Of a DNA stretch of 40,962 bases, positions 16,531 to 25,645 are shown one piece after another; positions within the stretch are counted from its first letter, which is position 1; every line of letters begins with the position of its first letter. The notes below the pieces were generated by a model. It had not been told where the DNA came from, made no database searches, and saw only the letters and a program-made list of their open reading frames with translations. The position numbers and the translations under genes are program-made. The stretch comes from Kordiimonadaceae bacterium (lineage in GTDB: Bacteria; Pseudomonadota; Alphaproteobacteria; Sphingomonadales; Emcibacteraceae): NCBI GenBank assembly GCA_018675425.1, contig JABGYD010000023.1:1-40962 (forward strand), read 5' to 3'.

Positions 16531-18033
16531 ATGGAAAATTTAATTTTAGCCTTTAGTCAGATCATGCTGCCTTCTGTGTTTATTTTTCTTTTTGCGGGCG
16601 TTTTAATTGGTCTCGTTGTTGGGTCTATTCCCGGTATTAACGATACTGTAACTTTGGCAGTACTTATTCCTATTTCTTTTACACTTGAGCCATCGAGTGC
16701 CTTGATGCTGCTAGTAGGTGTTTATTGTTCCGCCTGTTATGGTGGTTCTATTCCAGCAATTTTATTAAAAATTCCAGGAACTGCTTCTTCTGTTGTCACA
16801 TTGCTTGACGGATACCCAATGACCAAACGTGGGCAAGCCGGAAAGGCGCTTGGTATATCGACTATTAGTTCAGTTTTTGGTGGCCTTGCTAGCTCTCTCG
16901 TGTTGATGTTCTTCGCACCTGCACTTGCTATTTATGCTCTTAAATTTGGGCCAGCGGAATATTGTGCCTTGGCTATCCTTGGCTTTAGTACAGTGGCAGG
17001 CTTAAGTGGAAAAAATATAATTAAAAGCCTTATCGTTTGCGCACTAGGTCTATTTGTATCGACCATCGGCTTAAGCCCGCAAACTGGATTTCCACGATAT
17101 GATTTTGGCAGCGTTTGGCTTTATGAAGGTGTTCCCTTCGTACCAATGCTTATTGGATTATTCGGCGTTGCTAGCGTTTTCCACATGGTAGAGAAAATGG
17201 TTAAGCAACGTATTGAAGGCACAGAAGAGACCATTGTGCCAGAAGTCGGTCGTATATTGCCAAATTGGAAAATGGTAAAAAGACTGCTTCCTACATGGTG
17301 CACTTCAACAGCAATCGGAAACGTTATGGGGATCATCCCCGGTGCAGGCATGCTTATGGCAATTTACCTATCTTACGGTCAGGCCGTAAGAAGCAACAAG
17401 GACAAGGAATTTGGAACCGGTGTTCCAGAGGGAATTGCTGCACCTGAAGCCGCTAATAATGCAGTGGTCGCAAGTTCTATGGTTCCCCTATTGTCATTAG
17501 GAGTTCCAGGTAATGCGACGTCAGCATTATTTCTAGGTGCTCTTATGATCCAAGGGTTAAGACCTGGCCCAGCACTTTTTGAAAAGTCACCTGACATTGC
17601 GTACTTGATCATCGTTGGTTTTTTTGTTGCCAACTTAATTATGGGGCCATTAGGGTTATTGTTCGGTAAATTTTTATCCAGAACAGTTTTTAAAATACCC
17701 CAAGCATTCCTTGCGAGTATTGTTATTTTACTTTGCTGTACAGGTGCCTATGCCATTGATAATAGTTTGTTCAATATATGGGTAACATTAGCCTTTGGTA
17801 TTATCGGCTTTGGGTTTGATAAAGTTGGTTTGCCTCACGCGCCGTTTGTATTGGCAATCATACTTGGCGCAATGTTAGAAAGAGGGTTTTCTCAGGCACT
17901 CGCGATCTCAGATGGGTCGTATATGATATTCATCGAAAAACCTATTTCTTTGGGTTTGCTTATAGCATCGGCATGCTTTGTATTGTTCCCAATTATAAAA
18001 TTCCTACTAAATAAAACTCAAAAACAGCGATAA
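16531..18033 (+). CDS. tctA: Tripartite tricarboxylate transporter large permease TctA
   Basis: A 500-residue multi-pass permease of the TctA family. Family blocks are the early VGSIPGINDTVTLAVLIPIS, the NVMGIIPGAGMLMAIYLSYG block and the GIAAPEAANNAVVASSMVPL block, followed by SLGVPGNATSALFLGALMIQ. It has around twelve hydrophobic segments. It forms the cation-coupled channel with TctB, fed by TctC. It sits 12 bases after tctB and five bases before the MmgE/PrpD gene, so transporter and enzymes are one transcription unit. Confidence 0.93.
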   Translation: MENLILAFSQIMLPSVFIFLFAGVLIGLVVGSIPGINDTVTLAVLIPISFTLEPSSALMLLVGVYCSACYGGSIPAILLKIPGTASSVVTLLDGYPMTKRGQAGKALGISTISSVFGGLASSLVLMFFAPALAIYALKFGPAEYCALAILGFSTVAGLSGKNIIKSLIVCALGLFVSTIGLSPQTGFPRYDFGSVWLYEGVPFVPMLIGLFGVASVFHMVEKMVKQRIEGTEETIVPEVGRILPNWKMVKRLLPTWCTSTAIGNVMGIIPGAGMLMAIYLSYGQAVRSNKDKEFGTGVPEGIAAPEAANNAVVASSMVPLLSLGVPGNATSALFLGALMIQGLRPGPALFEKSPDIAYLIIVGFFVANLIMGPLGLLFGKFLSRTVFKIPQAFLASIVILLCCTGAYAIDNSLFNIWVTLAFGIIGFGFDKVGLPHAPFVLAIILGAMLERGFSQALAISDGSYMIFIEKPISLGLLIASACFVLFPIIKFLLNKTQKQR

Positions 18034-18038
18034 TAAAA

Positions 18039-19376
18039 ATGAACCAAAGTTACGCAGAAATACTAGCTCGTCATATTTTTGAGTTAAAATACGAACACCT
18101 ATCAAGCAGTACTATACAAAAAACTAAACAGTGCCTGCTGGATTATATAGGCGGAGTATTCCATGCTTCTAAATCAGATACTGCTATTAGCTATATAAAT
18201 TTAGCAAAAGAGTTGGGTGGTGATGGCACTGCAGAAATCTTAGGCAGTAAAGTTAAAACAACCGCCTCTTATGCAGCGTTTGCGAATGCGGCGCTTGGTC
18301 ATATTGCGGAGACCGATGACGGTCATCGAGCGTCTATTATGCATATAGGGACGGTTGTTTTTCCAGTTATTTTTGCTCTCAAATCAGAAACTCTAATTGA
18401 TGGTAAAGATATTATTGAAGCTGCCGTAGTCGGATATGAACTGGCAATACGCGTGGGCGAATGCCTTAACCAAAGTCATTATAATACATGGCATACAACC
18501 GCAACTGCGGGCACATTTGGTGCCGCTGCGGCTGCTGCAAAAATTTTAAAACTAACTGAAGAACAAACGGCATGGACACTTGCTCATGCTGGCACACAAA
18601 TGGCAGGCCTTTGGCAGTTTTTAGATGATAGTTGCTTAACTGCGAAAGTCTTACATCCAGCAAAAAGTGCCCAAAATGGCATAATTGCGGCGTTTACGGC
18701 AAAAGCAAATATTCCAGGCCCTTCACATATTTTTGAGGGCAAAAGAGGTGTCGCCAATGCATACAGCACAAATAGTGATTTATCTTATTTAATTAAAGAT
18801 TTGGGTAAAACATATAAAGTTGATGAAGCAAATTTCAAAGCATATCCAACCTGCGGTCAAACTCATTCAATGATAGATGCTCTGCGTAAAATTCAGGACG
18901 AGCACAACTTTGAACATAATGATGTTAAAAATATTAATGTCTTCGTTTATCAAAAAACTATTGATATCGCTAATATTGAAAACCCATCAACCGTTGCACA
19001 GGCCAAATTTAGTGTAAAATACTGCCTTGCTCTGTTGTTAGTGAAAGGGTCTATCAGCTTTACCAATATCGATGAAGAAACATTAACCAATCCGGACATC
19101 ACCACACTAATGCAAAAAATAAACGTGCTATTCGATGAAGACATCAATAAAGGTTTTCCCCGTTGTAGACCATGTAAGGTTACCCTTACGACTTCAAATA
19201 ATGAATATAAAGCGGAAAATTATTATCGCCGCGGGGACCCGGAAACACCAATGAGCCAGGGTGAAGTTGAAAATAAATTTCGCGAATTAACTAAGGGTTT
19301 TTTACCAAAATCCGACCAAGAAAAATATATTAAGTGGGTTGGCTTAATCGAAACCACAACCGAATGGCCACTCTAA
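18039..19376 (+). CDS. MmgE/PrpD family protein (first copy)
   Basis: A 445-residue MmgE/PrpD-family protein. The family includes 2-methylcitrate dehydratase, cis-aconitate decarboxylase and iminodisuccinate epimerase, all acting on polycarboxylates by proton abstraction next to a carboxylate. Family features seen are GHIAETDDGHRASIMHIGTV near residue 90, the helix block NTWHTTATAGTFGAAAAAAK, SAQNGIIAAFTA, and KAYPTCGQTHSMIDAL in the C-terminal half. It lies five bases after tctA and is followed by two lyases. The pairing of an MmgE/PrpD protein with a fumarase-superfamily lyase parallels bacterial iminodisuccinate breakdown, so an epimerase or dehydratase preparing the substrate for the lyase is a reasonable hypothesis. 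Confidence 0.88.
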   Translation: MNQSYAEILARHIFELKYEHLSSSTIQKTKQCLLDYIGGVFHASKSDTAISYINLAKELGGDGTAEILGSKVKTTASYAAFANAALGHIAETDDGHRASIMHIGTVVFPVIFALKSETLIDGKDIIEAAVVGYELAIRVGECLNQSHYNTWHTTATAGTFGAAAAAAKILKLTEEQTAWTLAHAGTQMAGLWQFLDDSCLTAKVLHPAKSAQNGIIAAFTAKANIPGPSHIFEGKRGVANAYSTNSDLSYLIKDLGKTYKVDEANFKAYPTCGQTHSMIDALRKIQDEHNFEHNDVKNINVFVYQKTIDIANIENPSTVAQAKFSVKYCLALLLVKGSISFTNIDEETLTNPDITTLMQKINVLFDEDINKGFPRCRPCKVTLTTSNNEYKAENYYRRGDPETPMSQGEVENKFRELTKGFLPKSDQEKYIKWVGLIETTTEWPL

Positions 19377-19405
19377 CCATCCTATAATTTATAAAGGAAT
19401 AATTG

Positions 19406-20785
19406 ATGACACATGTTATTGATAGTGAATTTTACAAACACGTATACGCTACTGACGAAATGCGTGACGTATTTGATCCCCAGAGGCGACTTCAACGCTG
19501 GCTTGATATCCAGGCGGCATTGACAACAGTGCAAGCGATAATGGGCCTTGTCCCAAAAGTAGACGCTGATAAAATAGTTAAATGCTGCGACTTGGGTCAA
19601 CTTAACTTTTCTCCTAAATCAAATGATTTCTGCGGCTCTGATCAACTTTTTTCATCTCTAATGAATGCTGTAAAAACAGAATGCGGGAACAGCGCTGCTG
19701 ATCATGTAAACCTTGATGCTTTTGCTCAAGACATTCAGGATACAGTGACGGTACTTGAGATAAAAGATGCTTACATGATCATGTTAAGAGATTTACTAAA
19801 AATCGAAAGCATACTAATTCCTTTGATTGAAAAGTATAAATCGCAACCAATGGCAGGCCGTACACATAAACAACACGGTCCACCTATTACCATAGGCTTT
19901 AAGTTTGCTGGTTTTGCGGCAGAAATTCGTCGGGAAATAGAACGCATGAAGGATATGCATAAACGTATTTTTTGTGGATCTTTGCATGGCGTTTCGGGCA
20001 CGATGCTTGAGGGTGGCGCAAAGGCATATGAAATGTATGAAGCATTGATGGACCAACTTGGACTTGATGTTGCACCTGCTGGACTTGGCTCAGCACGGGA
20101 TAACATCGGAGAATTTCAAGTGATCACTGGTATGATTGCAGGATCAGTCGGGCGTATCGTCAATGAAATTTACGAACTTAGTGGCTCTGAATTAAGTGAA
20201 CTTCACGAACCGCTGAGTAGGACTTATGTTGGATCAAGTGCGATGCCGCATAAAAGAAATGCGGAAGTTTGCGCGTTTGCTGTCGCGCAGTGTCGTATCG
20301 TACAACAAAACACTGCCCTTGGTTTGCAATCAATGACTGGCGAACATGAAAGAGATGCGCGCGCCCTTAATCTTGATTTGCATAATTTACCCGAAACATG
20401 TGTGATTATGGCTCGTGCTCTTGCAGCGACCATACAAACGTTGGACGGTATTGATGTTTTTGAAAAAAATATTACCCGAAACCTTGATGCCTTAGACGGC
20501 ATGCTCTTTTCAGAAGCTCTTATGTTTCATCTTGCCCCAAAAATTGGCAAGCAAACGGCACATGACATAATTCTTTTTGCATGTAAGGAAGCTCATGACA
20601 CTCAAACACCGATTAAAAATGTTTTGCTTGCTCACCCAGAGATTTTAAACGTCGCAACAGAAGCAGACTTTGATGAGGTTATGGTTTACGCCAAGCATAT
20701 TGGAAAATGTGTGGAGCAATCAGATGATGTTGTTAGGATTTCAAGAGAATTCAGCGTCAATGATCACTATTTTCTTCAAGCATAA
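19406..20785 (+). CDS. Fumarase/aspartase-superfamily lyase, subunit A (region 1 degenerate)
   Basis: A 459-residue lyase related to adenylosuccinate lyase and 3-carboxymuconate cycloisomerase. It keeps conserved region 2 as GRTHKQH (151-157) and region 3, the lyase signature GSSAMPHKRN (276-285), with the catalytic serine loop. Conserved region 1, normally H-Y-G-x-T/S-x-Q/T-D, has become NLDAFAQD (102-109) although the flanking QDIQDT is kept. ATG 19406 is chosen over TTG 19403 because AAAGGA is six bases upstream. It aligns with the next gene almost residue for residue over the first 275 positions, so the two arose by duplication. Likely forms a heteromer with it; see findings. Confidence 0.87.
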   Translation: MTHVIDSEFYKHVYATDEMRDVFDPQRRLQRWLDIQAALTTVQAIMGLVPKVDADKIVKCCDLGQLNFSPKSNDFCGSDQLFSSLMNAVKTECGNSAADHVNLDAFAQDIQDTVTVLEIKDAYMIMLRDLLKIESILIPLIEKYKSQPMAGRTHKQHGPPITIGFKFAGFAAEIRREIERMKDMHKRIFCGSLHGVSGTMLEGGAKAYEMYEALMDQLGLDVAPAGLGSARDNIGEFQVITGMIAGSVGRIVNEIYELSGSELSELHEPLSRTYVGSSAMPHKRNAEVCAFAVAQCRIVQQNTALGLQSMTGEHERDARALNLDLHNLPETCVIMARALAATIQTLDGIDVFEKNITRNLDALDGMLFSEALMFHLAPKIGKQTAHDIILFACKEAHDTQTPIKNVLLAHPEILNVATEADFDEVMVYAKHIGKCVEQSDDVVRISREFSVNDHYFLQA

Positions 20786-20814
20786 TTCAGATATTTAATA
20801 TTTAAGGAATACTA

Positions 20815-22182
20815 ATGGCTCACATACTTACCAATCCATATTATCAAAATATTTGGAGCACCGACGAGATGCGGGATGTTTTTACAGACCGTCACCGCTA
20901 TCAACGCTGGCTTGATGTGGAAGCAGCACTCGCGCGTGTACAAGCTAGACTTGGAATAATACCACAAGATGCAGCAGATGAGATTTGCAAAAAAGCACAC
21001 TTAGAACTTCTCGACGTAGAGGCTTTAAAAAAACATCTTGTTCAAGCGCAGCATACATTTGTCCCCCTTTTAAAGCAGCTTGAAAAAGCCTGTGACAATG
21101 GCGCGGGCGAATTTATCCATTATGGAACTGCAACCCAAGATATCCAAGACACAGCAACGTCGCTTGAACTGAAAGATGCCTTTAAAATCATTTTCCGAGA
21201 CATGGTCATTTTAGAAAAAAAATTAATCGAGATGGCGCAAAAACATAGTAGGCAACCCATGATCGGTCGATCAAACAATCAACATACCTTACCAATCACG
21301 GTCGGATTAAAAGCGGCCGGATGGGCGGCGGAAGTTCGTAGAAATATCGAACGCATGAAGGATATGAGAAAATATATTTTTGTTGGCCTTATTCACGGGA
21401 GTACCGGGACAATGAGCGGTCTTGGCGAGCGTGCTTACGAAGTCGTAGAAGGCGTTTTGGAAGAATTAGGCCTCGAAATGCCCGCTTGTGGTTGGACGGG
21501 GATCCGTGACAACTACGGACATTTTACTGTATTTCTTTCGCAAGCGGCAGCGACGATTAGCCGCATTACCAATGAGATTTACCAGCTTTCACGCTCTGAA
21601 ATTAACGAGTTTTCTGAACCAAACTCTAATCCTTCAGTAGGCGATAACAGAGCAAAGCATTCGATATCTGCTCAGGTAACTTCCATGTGTCGCATCGTTG
21701 TAAATAATGCTCCTCTAGCGTTACAGGCAATGATCGTGGAACACGAAAGAGACACACGAAGCTGGCGCTTAGATTGGCATCACATTCCTGAAAATAGCAT
21801 ATTGCTGAGCAAAGCCCTACTAGACACGATCTACCTAATCGATGGCTTGAAAATTAACGAACATAAGATCAAGAAAAATCTGAACCTTTTAAATGGTCAG
21901 GTTTTATCAGATATAATTGTATCTCGTTTGCAAAAAAATGCTGGTAGAAAACTTGCTGAAGATTTAGTAAATGAATGTTTATTGGATGCTAAAAATAGTA
22001 AGATAGCTTTTAATGAAATTCTTTCTTCAAATGAAGAAATTAAGAATTTTATGTCAAAGCAGGAAATCTCCAATTTATTCGACTATTCAAATTATACTGG
22101 ACAATCGGCACGTCAAATTGACGAAGTTATTAATCTGTCTAATTCTCAATCCGTAAATGATAGTTTATTTTTAACTTTCTAG
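20815..22182 (+). CDS. Fumarase/aspartase-superfamily lyase, subunit B (regions 2 and 3 degenerate)
   Basis: A 455-residue paralogue of the preceding lyase, 29 bases downstream with its own ribosome site (AAGGA). It keeps region 1 as HYGTATQD (102-109), but region 2 reads GRSNNQH (151-157), so the catalytic Thr-His pair is Ser-Asn. The region-3 signature GSSxMPxKxN is replaced and shortened by four residues (NSNPSVGDNRAKHSIS, 270-285). The protein is otherwise full length, ending FLTF where subunit A ends FLQA, with no stops or frameshifts, so it is under selection rather than decaying. On its own it should be inactive. Together with subunit A it could supply the missing region 1 in a mixed tetramer. 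Confidence 0.86.
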   Translation: MAHILTNPYYQNIWSTDEMRDVFTDRHRYQRWLDVEAALARVQARLGIIPQDAADEICKKAHLELLDVEALKKHLVQAQHTFVPLLKQLEKACDNGAGEFIHYGTATQDIQDTATSLELKDAFKIIFRDMVILEKKLIEMAQKHSRQPMIGRSNNQHTLPITVGLKAAGWAAEVRRNIERMKDMRKYIFVGLIHGSTGTMSGLGERAYEVVEGVLEELGLEMPACGWTGIRDNYGHFTVFLSQAAATISRITNEIYQLSRSEINEFSEPNSNPSVGDNRAKHSISAQVTSMCRIVVNNAPLALQAMIVEHERDTRSWRLDWHHIPENSILLSKALLDTIYLIDGLKINEHKIKKNLNLLNGQVLSDIIVSRLQKNAGRKLAEDLVNECLLDAKNSKIAFNEILSSNEEIKNFMSKQEISNLFDYSNYTGQSARQIDEVINLSNSQSVNDSLFLTF

Positions 22183-22209
22183 ATTGAAATTTAAATATCA
22201 TAAAAAAAG

Positions 22210-22284
22210 TGGTGCCGCTAGAGAGAATCGGACTCTCGGCCTCGTCATTACCAATGACGCGCTCTACCACTGAGCTATAGCGGC
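22210..22284 (-). tRNA. tRNA-Thr(GGT)
   Basis: A 75-base cloverleaf on the minus strand including an encoded CCA (22210-22212). The acceptor GCCGCTA/TAGCGGC, the T arm GAGAG/CTCTC and the anticodon stem GTCAT/ATGAC are intact; the loop TTGGTAA carries anticodon GGT (complement of 22250-22252). A run of T follows the CCA in the transcribed direction and may end the transcript. Confidence 0.96.
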
Positions 22285-22434
22285 TATGTAAAGCTTTAGA
22301 ATAAAAGCCGTAGATTGGAGCGGAACTTGACATAACACTCTCTTATTCGCAAGTCTAATTAGTATTTAATTGCGGTTTTTTTAATATCCCCTTAAAAAGG
22401 TCATAATGTTTGTTAAAGTGACTTATAATTTAAG

Positions 22435-22575
22435 ATGACCCAAAATAATCAAAACTCTAAATCAAATAACAATAAAGATAAAACTGAGCATTTATCTGAG
22501 GCCCTGAGAGACAACCTCAAACGGCGCAAGGCTCAGGTTAGAAAAGCCACAAAAAATGAAAGCAAGGAAGACTAA
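22435..22575 (+). CDS. Small basic conserved-type protein upstream of dcd
   Basis: A 46-residue frame starting [16 protein letters not shown], continuing into [20 protein letters not shown] and ending NESKED. The C-terminal half is a charged amphipathic helix of the [13 protein letters not shown] type, which I recall from short alphaproteobacterial hypothetical proteins. The N-terminal third is Asn/Lys-rich and likely disordered. The stop lies two bases before the dcd start, and its last codons contain the dcd ribosome site (AAGGAAG), so the two are cotranscribed. Function unknown; RNA or nucleic-acid binding is possible from the charge. Confidence 0.65.
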   Translation: MTQNNQNSKSNNNKDKTEHLSEALRDNLKRRKAQVRKATKNESKED

Positions 22576-22577
22576 TA

Positions 22578-23132
22578 ATGGCAATTATGTCAGATAGATG
22601 GATTAGAGAAAAAGCACAAAGCCATAATATGATCGAACCATTCGAAGATAGGCAAAAAAGAGACGGTGTAATCTCTTATGGTCTCAGTTCATATGGTTAC
22701 GATGCACGCGTCTCTGAGGAATTTAAAATTTTCACCGATGTTGATTCTGTAACTGTGGATCCGAAAGATTTTAACAAAAACAGCTTTGTTGACCGACCAG
22801 GAAAAGTATGCATCATTCCCCCAAATTCATTTGCTTTAGCACGTACAGTTGAATATTTTCGTATCCCAGAAGACGTTCTTGTAGTGTGTCTTGGCAAATC
22901 TACATACGCCCGGTGCGGCATTATTGTGAACGTCACTCCTCTTGAGCCAGGGTGGGAAGGTCATGTGACTTTGGAATTTTCAAATACAACTCCATTACCT
23001 GCCAAAATATACGCCAACGAGGGCGCCTGTCAGTTTCTGTTTTTCGAAGGAAACGAGCCATGCGAAGTTCCTTACAATAGTCGTTCTGGTAAATATATGG
23101 GCCAGACCGGCGTTACTCTGCCTAAACTTTAG
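22578..23132 (+). CDS. dcd: dCTP deaminase
   Basis: Deaminates dCTP to dUTP, the first step to dTTP. The protein has 184 residues, the usual length for the homotrimeric enzyme. It has the conserved start SDRWIREKA, the nucleotide loop [10 protein letters not shown], the catalytic region [19 protein letters not shown] with the active-site Glu, and the C-terminal [12 protein letters not shown] that closes over the ligand. The ATG at 22578 is well spaced behind AAGGAAG. It is followed by murA nine bases later. Confidence 0.96.
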   Translation: MAIMSDRWIREKAQSHNMIEPFEDRQKRDGVISYGLSSYGYDARVSEEFKIFTDVDSVTVDPKDFNKNSFVDRPGKVCIIPPNSFALARTVEYFRIPEDVLVVCLGKSTYARCGIIVNVTPLEPGWEGHVTLEFSNTTPLPAKIYANEGACQFLFFEGNEPCEVPYNSRSGKYMGQTGVTLPKL

Positions 23133-23141
23133 AGATTTAAA

Positions 23142-24440
23142 TTGGATAGAATAGCAATTACCGGCGGGTACCGCCTTGAAGGAGAAATACCCATTAGTGG
23201 CGCCAAAAATGCGGCGCTGCCACTTATGTGTGCCAGTTTGCTTACTAAGGACCCATTTATATTATCTAACTTACCTCAACTCGCTGATATTAGTACTCTA
23301 AAACTTCTTCTTAAAGGTCACGGCGTAAGAGCGAAAGTTTTAAACTGTGGAAAATCTCTGGATCAAGGGCGAACTATTTCCTTCACTACAGAAGTCATCA
23401 CTAGCACCGTCGCCCCTTATGATATTGTTCGTAAGATGCGCGCAAGTATTCTTGTACTAGGCCCACTTCTTGCTCGAATGGGAGAAGCAACCGTATCGCT
23501 ACCCGGCGGATGTGCTATTGGAAATCGTCCCATAGATCTTCACCTTAAAGGGTTTGAAGAAATGGGTGCAACGATTGAATTAGAAGAAGGTTACGTGCGT
23601 GCTGTAGCCCCTGGCGGACGTCTCAAAGGTGGAAACGTTCATTTTCCTATGATATCCGTTGGTGCAACCGAAAATATTCTTATGGCTGCCACACTTGCTT
23701 CTGGAACGACCACAATTGAAAACGCAGCTCGGGAGCCTGAAATTTCAGACTTGGTCAATTGTCTGAACGCAATGGGAGCCAATATAAAAGGTATAGGCAC
23801 CAAGACCCTTGAAATTGTGGGTGTAGATAACCTTCACGGCGCTGAATATGCAGTTATGCCTGATCGGATAGAGGCCGGGAGTTACGCAATTGCCGCTGCT
23901 ATGACGCGAGGGGAAATTGAACTTAAAGGTAAAGACCTAATGGACGCCATGAGAGGGACCATAGGCATTCTTCGCGAAGCCGGACTTCGGTTTCAGGAAA
24001 CTGAAGGAGGCATAGTAGCTACACTTGGCACTGATAAAGTAAAAGGCATTAACGTGTCGACCCAACCTTATCCTGGCTTTCCAACAGATATGCAAGCACA
24101 AGTCATGGCGATGATGACACTTTGTGACGGTGCATCGGTTATAAATGAAACAATTTTTGAAAATCGCTTCATGCATGTACCTGAACTAACACGAATGGGT
24201 GCAGATATTACCGTTCATGGCTCAACGGCGACCTTACGAGGTATTGATCAGCTTTTAGGTGCGCCAGTGATGGCTACAGACCTTCGTGCGTCCATGTCTC
24301 TTATTCTTGCAGGATTGGTTGCAGATAGACAAACTTTTGTTAACCGTATCTATCACCTTGATCGCGGCTATGAAAGACTAGTAGAAAAGTTGAGTGCCGT
24401 AGGCGCAAAAATAATACGCGATGCTAATTTAGGAATTTAG
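23142..24440 (+). CDS. murA: UDP-N-acetylglucosamine 1-carboxyvinyltransferase
   Basis: Transfers enolpyruvate from PEP to UDP-GlcNAc, the first committed step of peptidoglycan synthesis in the cytoplasm. The 432 residues begin at a TTG start ([19 protein letters not shown]). The substrate-binding K22-N23 lies in [10 protein letters not shown], and the loop cysteine that reacts with PEP and fosfomycin is C124 in [17 protein letters not shown], so the enzyme should be fosfomycin-sensitive in principle. Late motifs GFPTDMQAQ and ADLRAS-type ([15 protein letters not shown]) are intact. It lies between dcd and the DUF2948 gene, tightly packed. Confidence 0.97.
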   Translation: MDRIAITGGYRLEGEIPISGAKNAALPLMCASLLTKDPFILSNLPQLADISTLKLLLKGHGVRAKVLNCGKSLDQGRTISFTTEVITSTVAPYDIVRKMRASILVLGPLLARMGEATVSLPGGCAIGNRPIDLHLKGFEEMGATIELEEGYVRAVAPGGRLKGGNVHFPMISVGATENILMAATLASGTTTIENAAREPEISDLVNCLNAMGANIKGIGTKTLEIVGVDNLHGAEYAVMPDRIEAGSYAIAAAMTRGEIELKGKDLMDAMRGTIGILREAGLRFQETEGGIVATLGTDKVKGINVSTQPYPGFPTDMQAQVMAMMTLCDGASVINETIFENRFMHVPELTRMGADITVHGSTATLRGIDQLLGAPVMATDLRASMSLILAGLVADRQTFVNRIYHLDRGYERLVEKLSAVGAKIIRDANLGI

Positions 24441-24448
24441 AGGGTTGT

Positions 24449-24916
24449 ATGACTAAAGGCTTAAAATTAAAAGCACAGGATAAAGATGATCTGACAATTA
24501 TTTCTGCTTATTTGCAGGATGCTATTACTATTGTTGCTGATTTTAACTTTAATCCCACCACTCGAATTTTTGCCACTATGCTAAACCGGTACTTATGGGA
24601 AGAGCATAAAAATTCCACCAATAAAGATGGTAAAAGAAGCTGTCAGCGTATCCGAACAGGATTTCATTTTGAAAATATAATTAGAGTAAGTAGCTATAAT
24701 TTTAGTCATAAGGATAAGCAACGAGTGCTTGAGTTGCTGGTTATTGATACTAAAGTTCTTGTAAATGGAAATGTTGCAATTGATTTTATATTTGCGGGTG
24801 ACGAAGTTATTCGCCTTGAAGCTGAGTTAATTGAGGCAAGTATGCAAGATATAGGGAAACCCTACCCTGCAGCCTGTCATCCGAAGCATAAGGTTCTGGA
24901 TAATTTAACAGAATAA
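24449..24916 (+). CDS. DUF2948 family protein
   Basis: A 155-residue cytoplasmic protein of the alphaproteobacterial DUF2948 family, commonly found between murA and the his genes. Typical features are the opening LKLKAQDKDDLTIISAYLQD, an ADFNFNPTTRIFATMLNRYLWE block, a GFHFENI strand and the LELLVIDT segment. No signal peptide, membrane helix or catalytic motif is visible. It starts eight bases after murA and is followed by a 69-base gap before hisG. Function is unknown for the family. Confidence 0.85.
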   Translation: MTKGLKLKAQDKDDLTIISAYLQDAITIVADFNFNPTTRIFATMLNRYLWEEHKNSTNKDGKRSCQRIRTGFHFENIIRVSSYNFSHKDKQRVLELLVIDTKVLVNGNVAIDFIFAGDEVIRLEAELIEASMQDIGKPYPAACHPKHKVLDNLTE

Positions 24917-24985
24917 AACTAGCCAATCCCTCTACCTTTCGCTAAAACAACTCATAATATTAAATTGATCCTCAGGAATAAGAGT

Positions 24986-25645
24986 GTGACAACGAACGAA
25001 CCGATGATTTTGGCGCTTCCAAAAGGACGTATTCTTAAAGAAGTAATGCCTATTATTCGCTCCGCAGGGATTGAACCTGAGGCTGATTTTGATGATCCAA
25101 AATCGCGTAAACTCAGCTTTAACACTAATTTACAAAATTTTAAAATCATCCGCGTACGTAGTTTTGATGTAGCAACGTTTGTTGCTTTCGGCGCAGCGCA
25201 TATGGGGGTTGCTGGTAATGACGTTTTACTAGAATTTGACTATCCTGAAATTTACGCTCCACTTGATCTTAACATTGGCCATTGCCGTATTTCTGTAGCC
25301 GAGCTTTTGGAGATGAGTAAGACTGACGATCCCAGCCGCTGGAGCCATGTTCGCGTTGCAACTAAATATCCTAACCTCACAGCAAAGTATTTTGCCAAGC
25401 GCGGCGTACAGGCAGAATGTATTAAGCTTAATGGTGCCATGGAACTTGCACCAAGCCTTGGTTTATGCCGTCGTATTGTTGACCTTGTCAGCACTGGTGA
25501 TACGTTACGCGCAAATGGGCTTGTTGAAGTGGAAAAAATACTTGATATTACTTCAAGGTTTATTATTAACCGCACCGCTTTTAAAACTCGTAGCAGCGAA
25601 ATAGGTAAAATACTTGAGCGTGTGAGAGAAGCCGTCGATGGTTAA
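24986..25645 (+). CDS. hisG: ATP phosphoribosyltransferase, short form
   Basis: First enzyme of histidine synthesis, joining ATP and PRPP. At 219 residues it is the short HisG form, which lacks the C-terminal regulatory domain and needs HisZ; no hisZ lies in this window. Features are [11 protein letters not shown] near the N terminus, VGVAG-type [14 protein letters not shown], and the PRPP loop region [21 protein letters not shown] start at GTG 24986, eight bases after AGGA, rather than at TTG 24965, which lacks a ribosome site. Its 3' end overlaps hisD by eight bases. Confidence 0.95.
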   Translation: MTTNEPMILALPKGRILKEVMPIIRSAGIEPEADFDDPKSRKLSFNTNLQNFKIIRVRSFDVATFVAFGAAHMGVAGNDVLLEFDYPEIYAPLDLNIGHCRISVAELLEMSKTDDPSRWSHVRVATKYPNLTAKYFAKRGVQAECIKLNGAMELAPSLGLCRRIVDLVSTGDTLRANGLVEVEKILDITSRFIINRTAFKTRSSEIGKILERVREAVDG

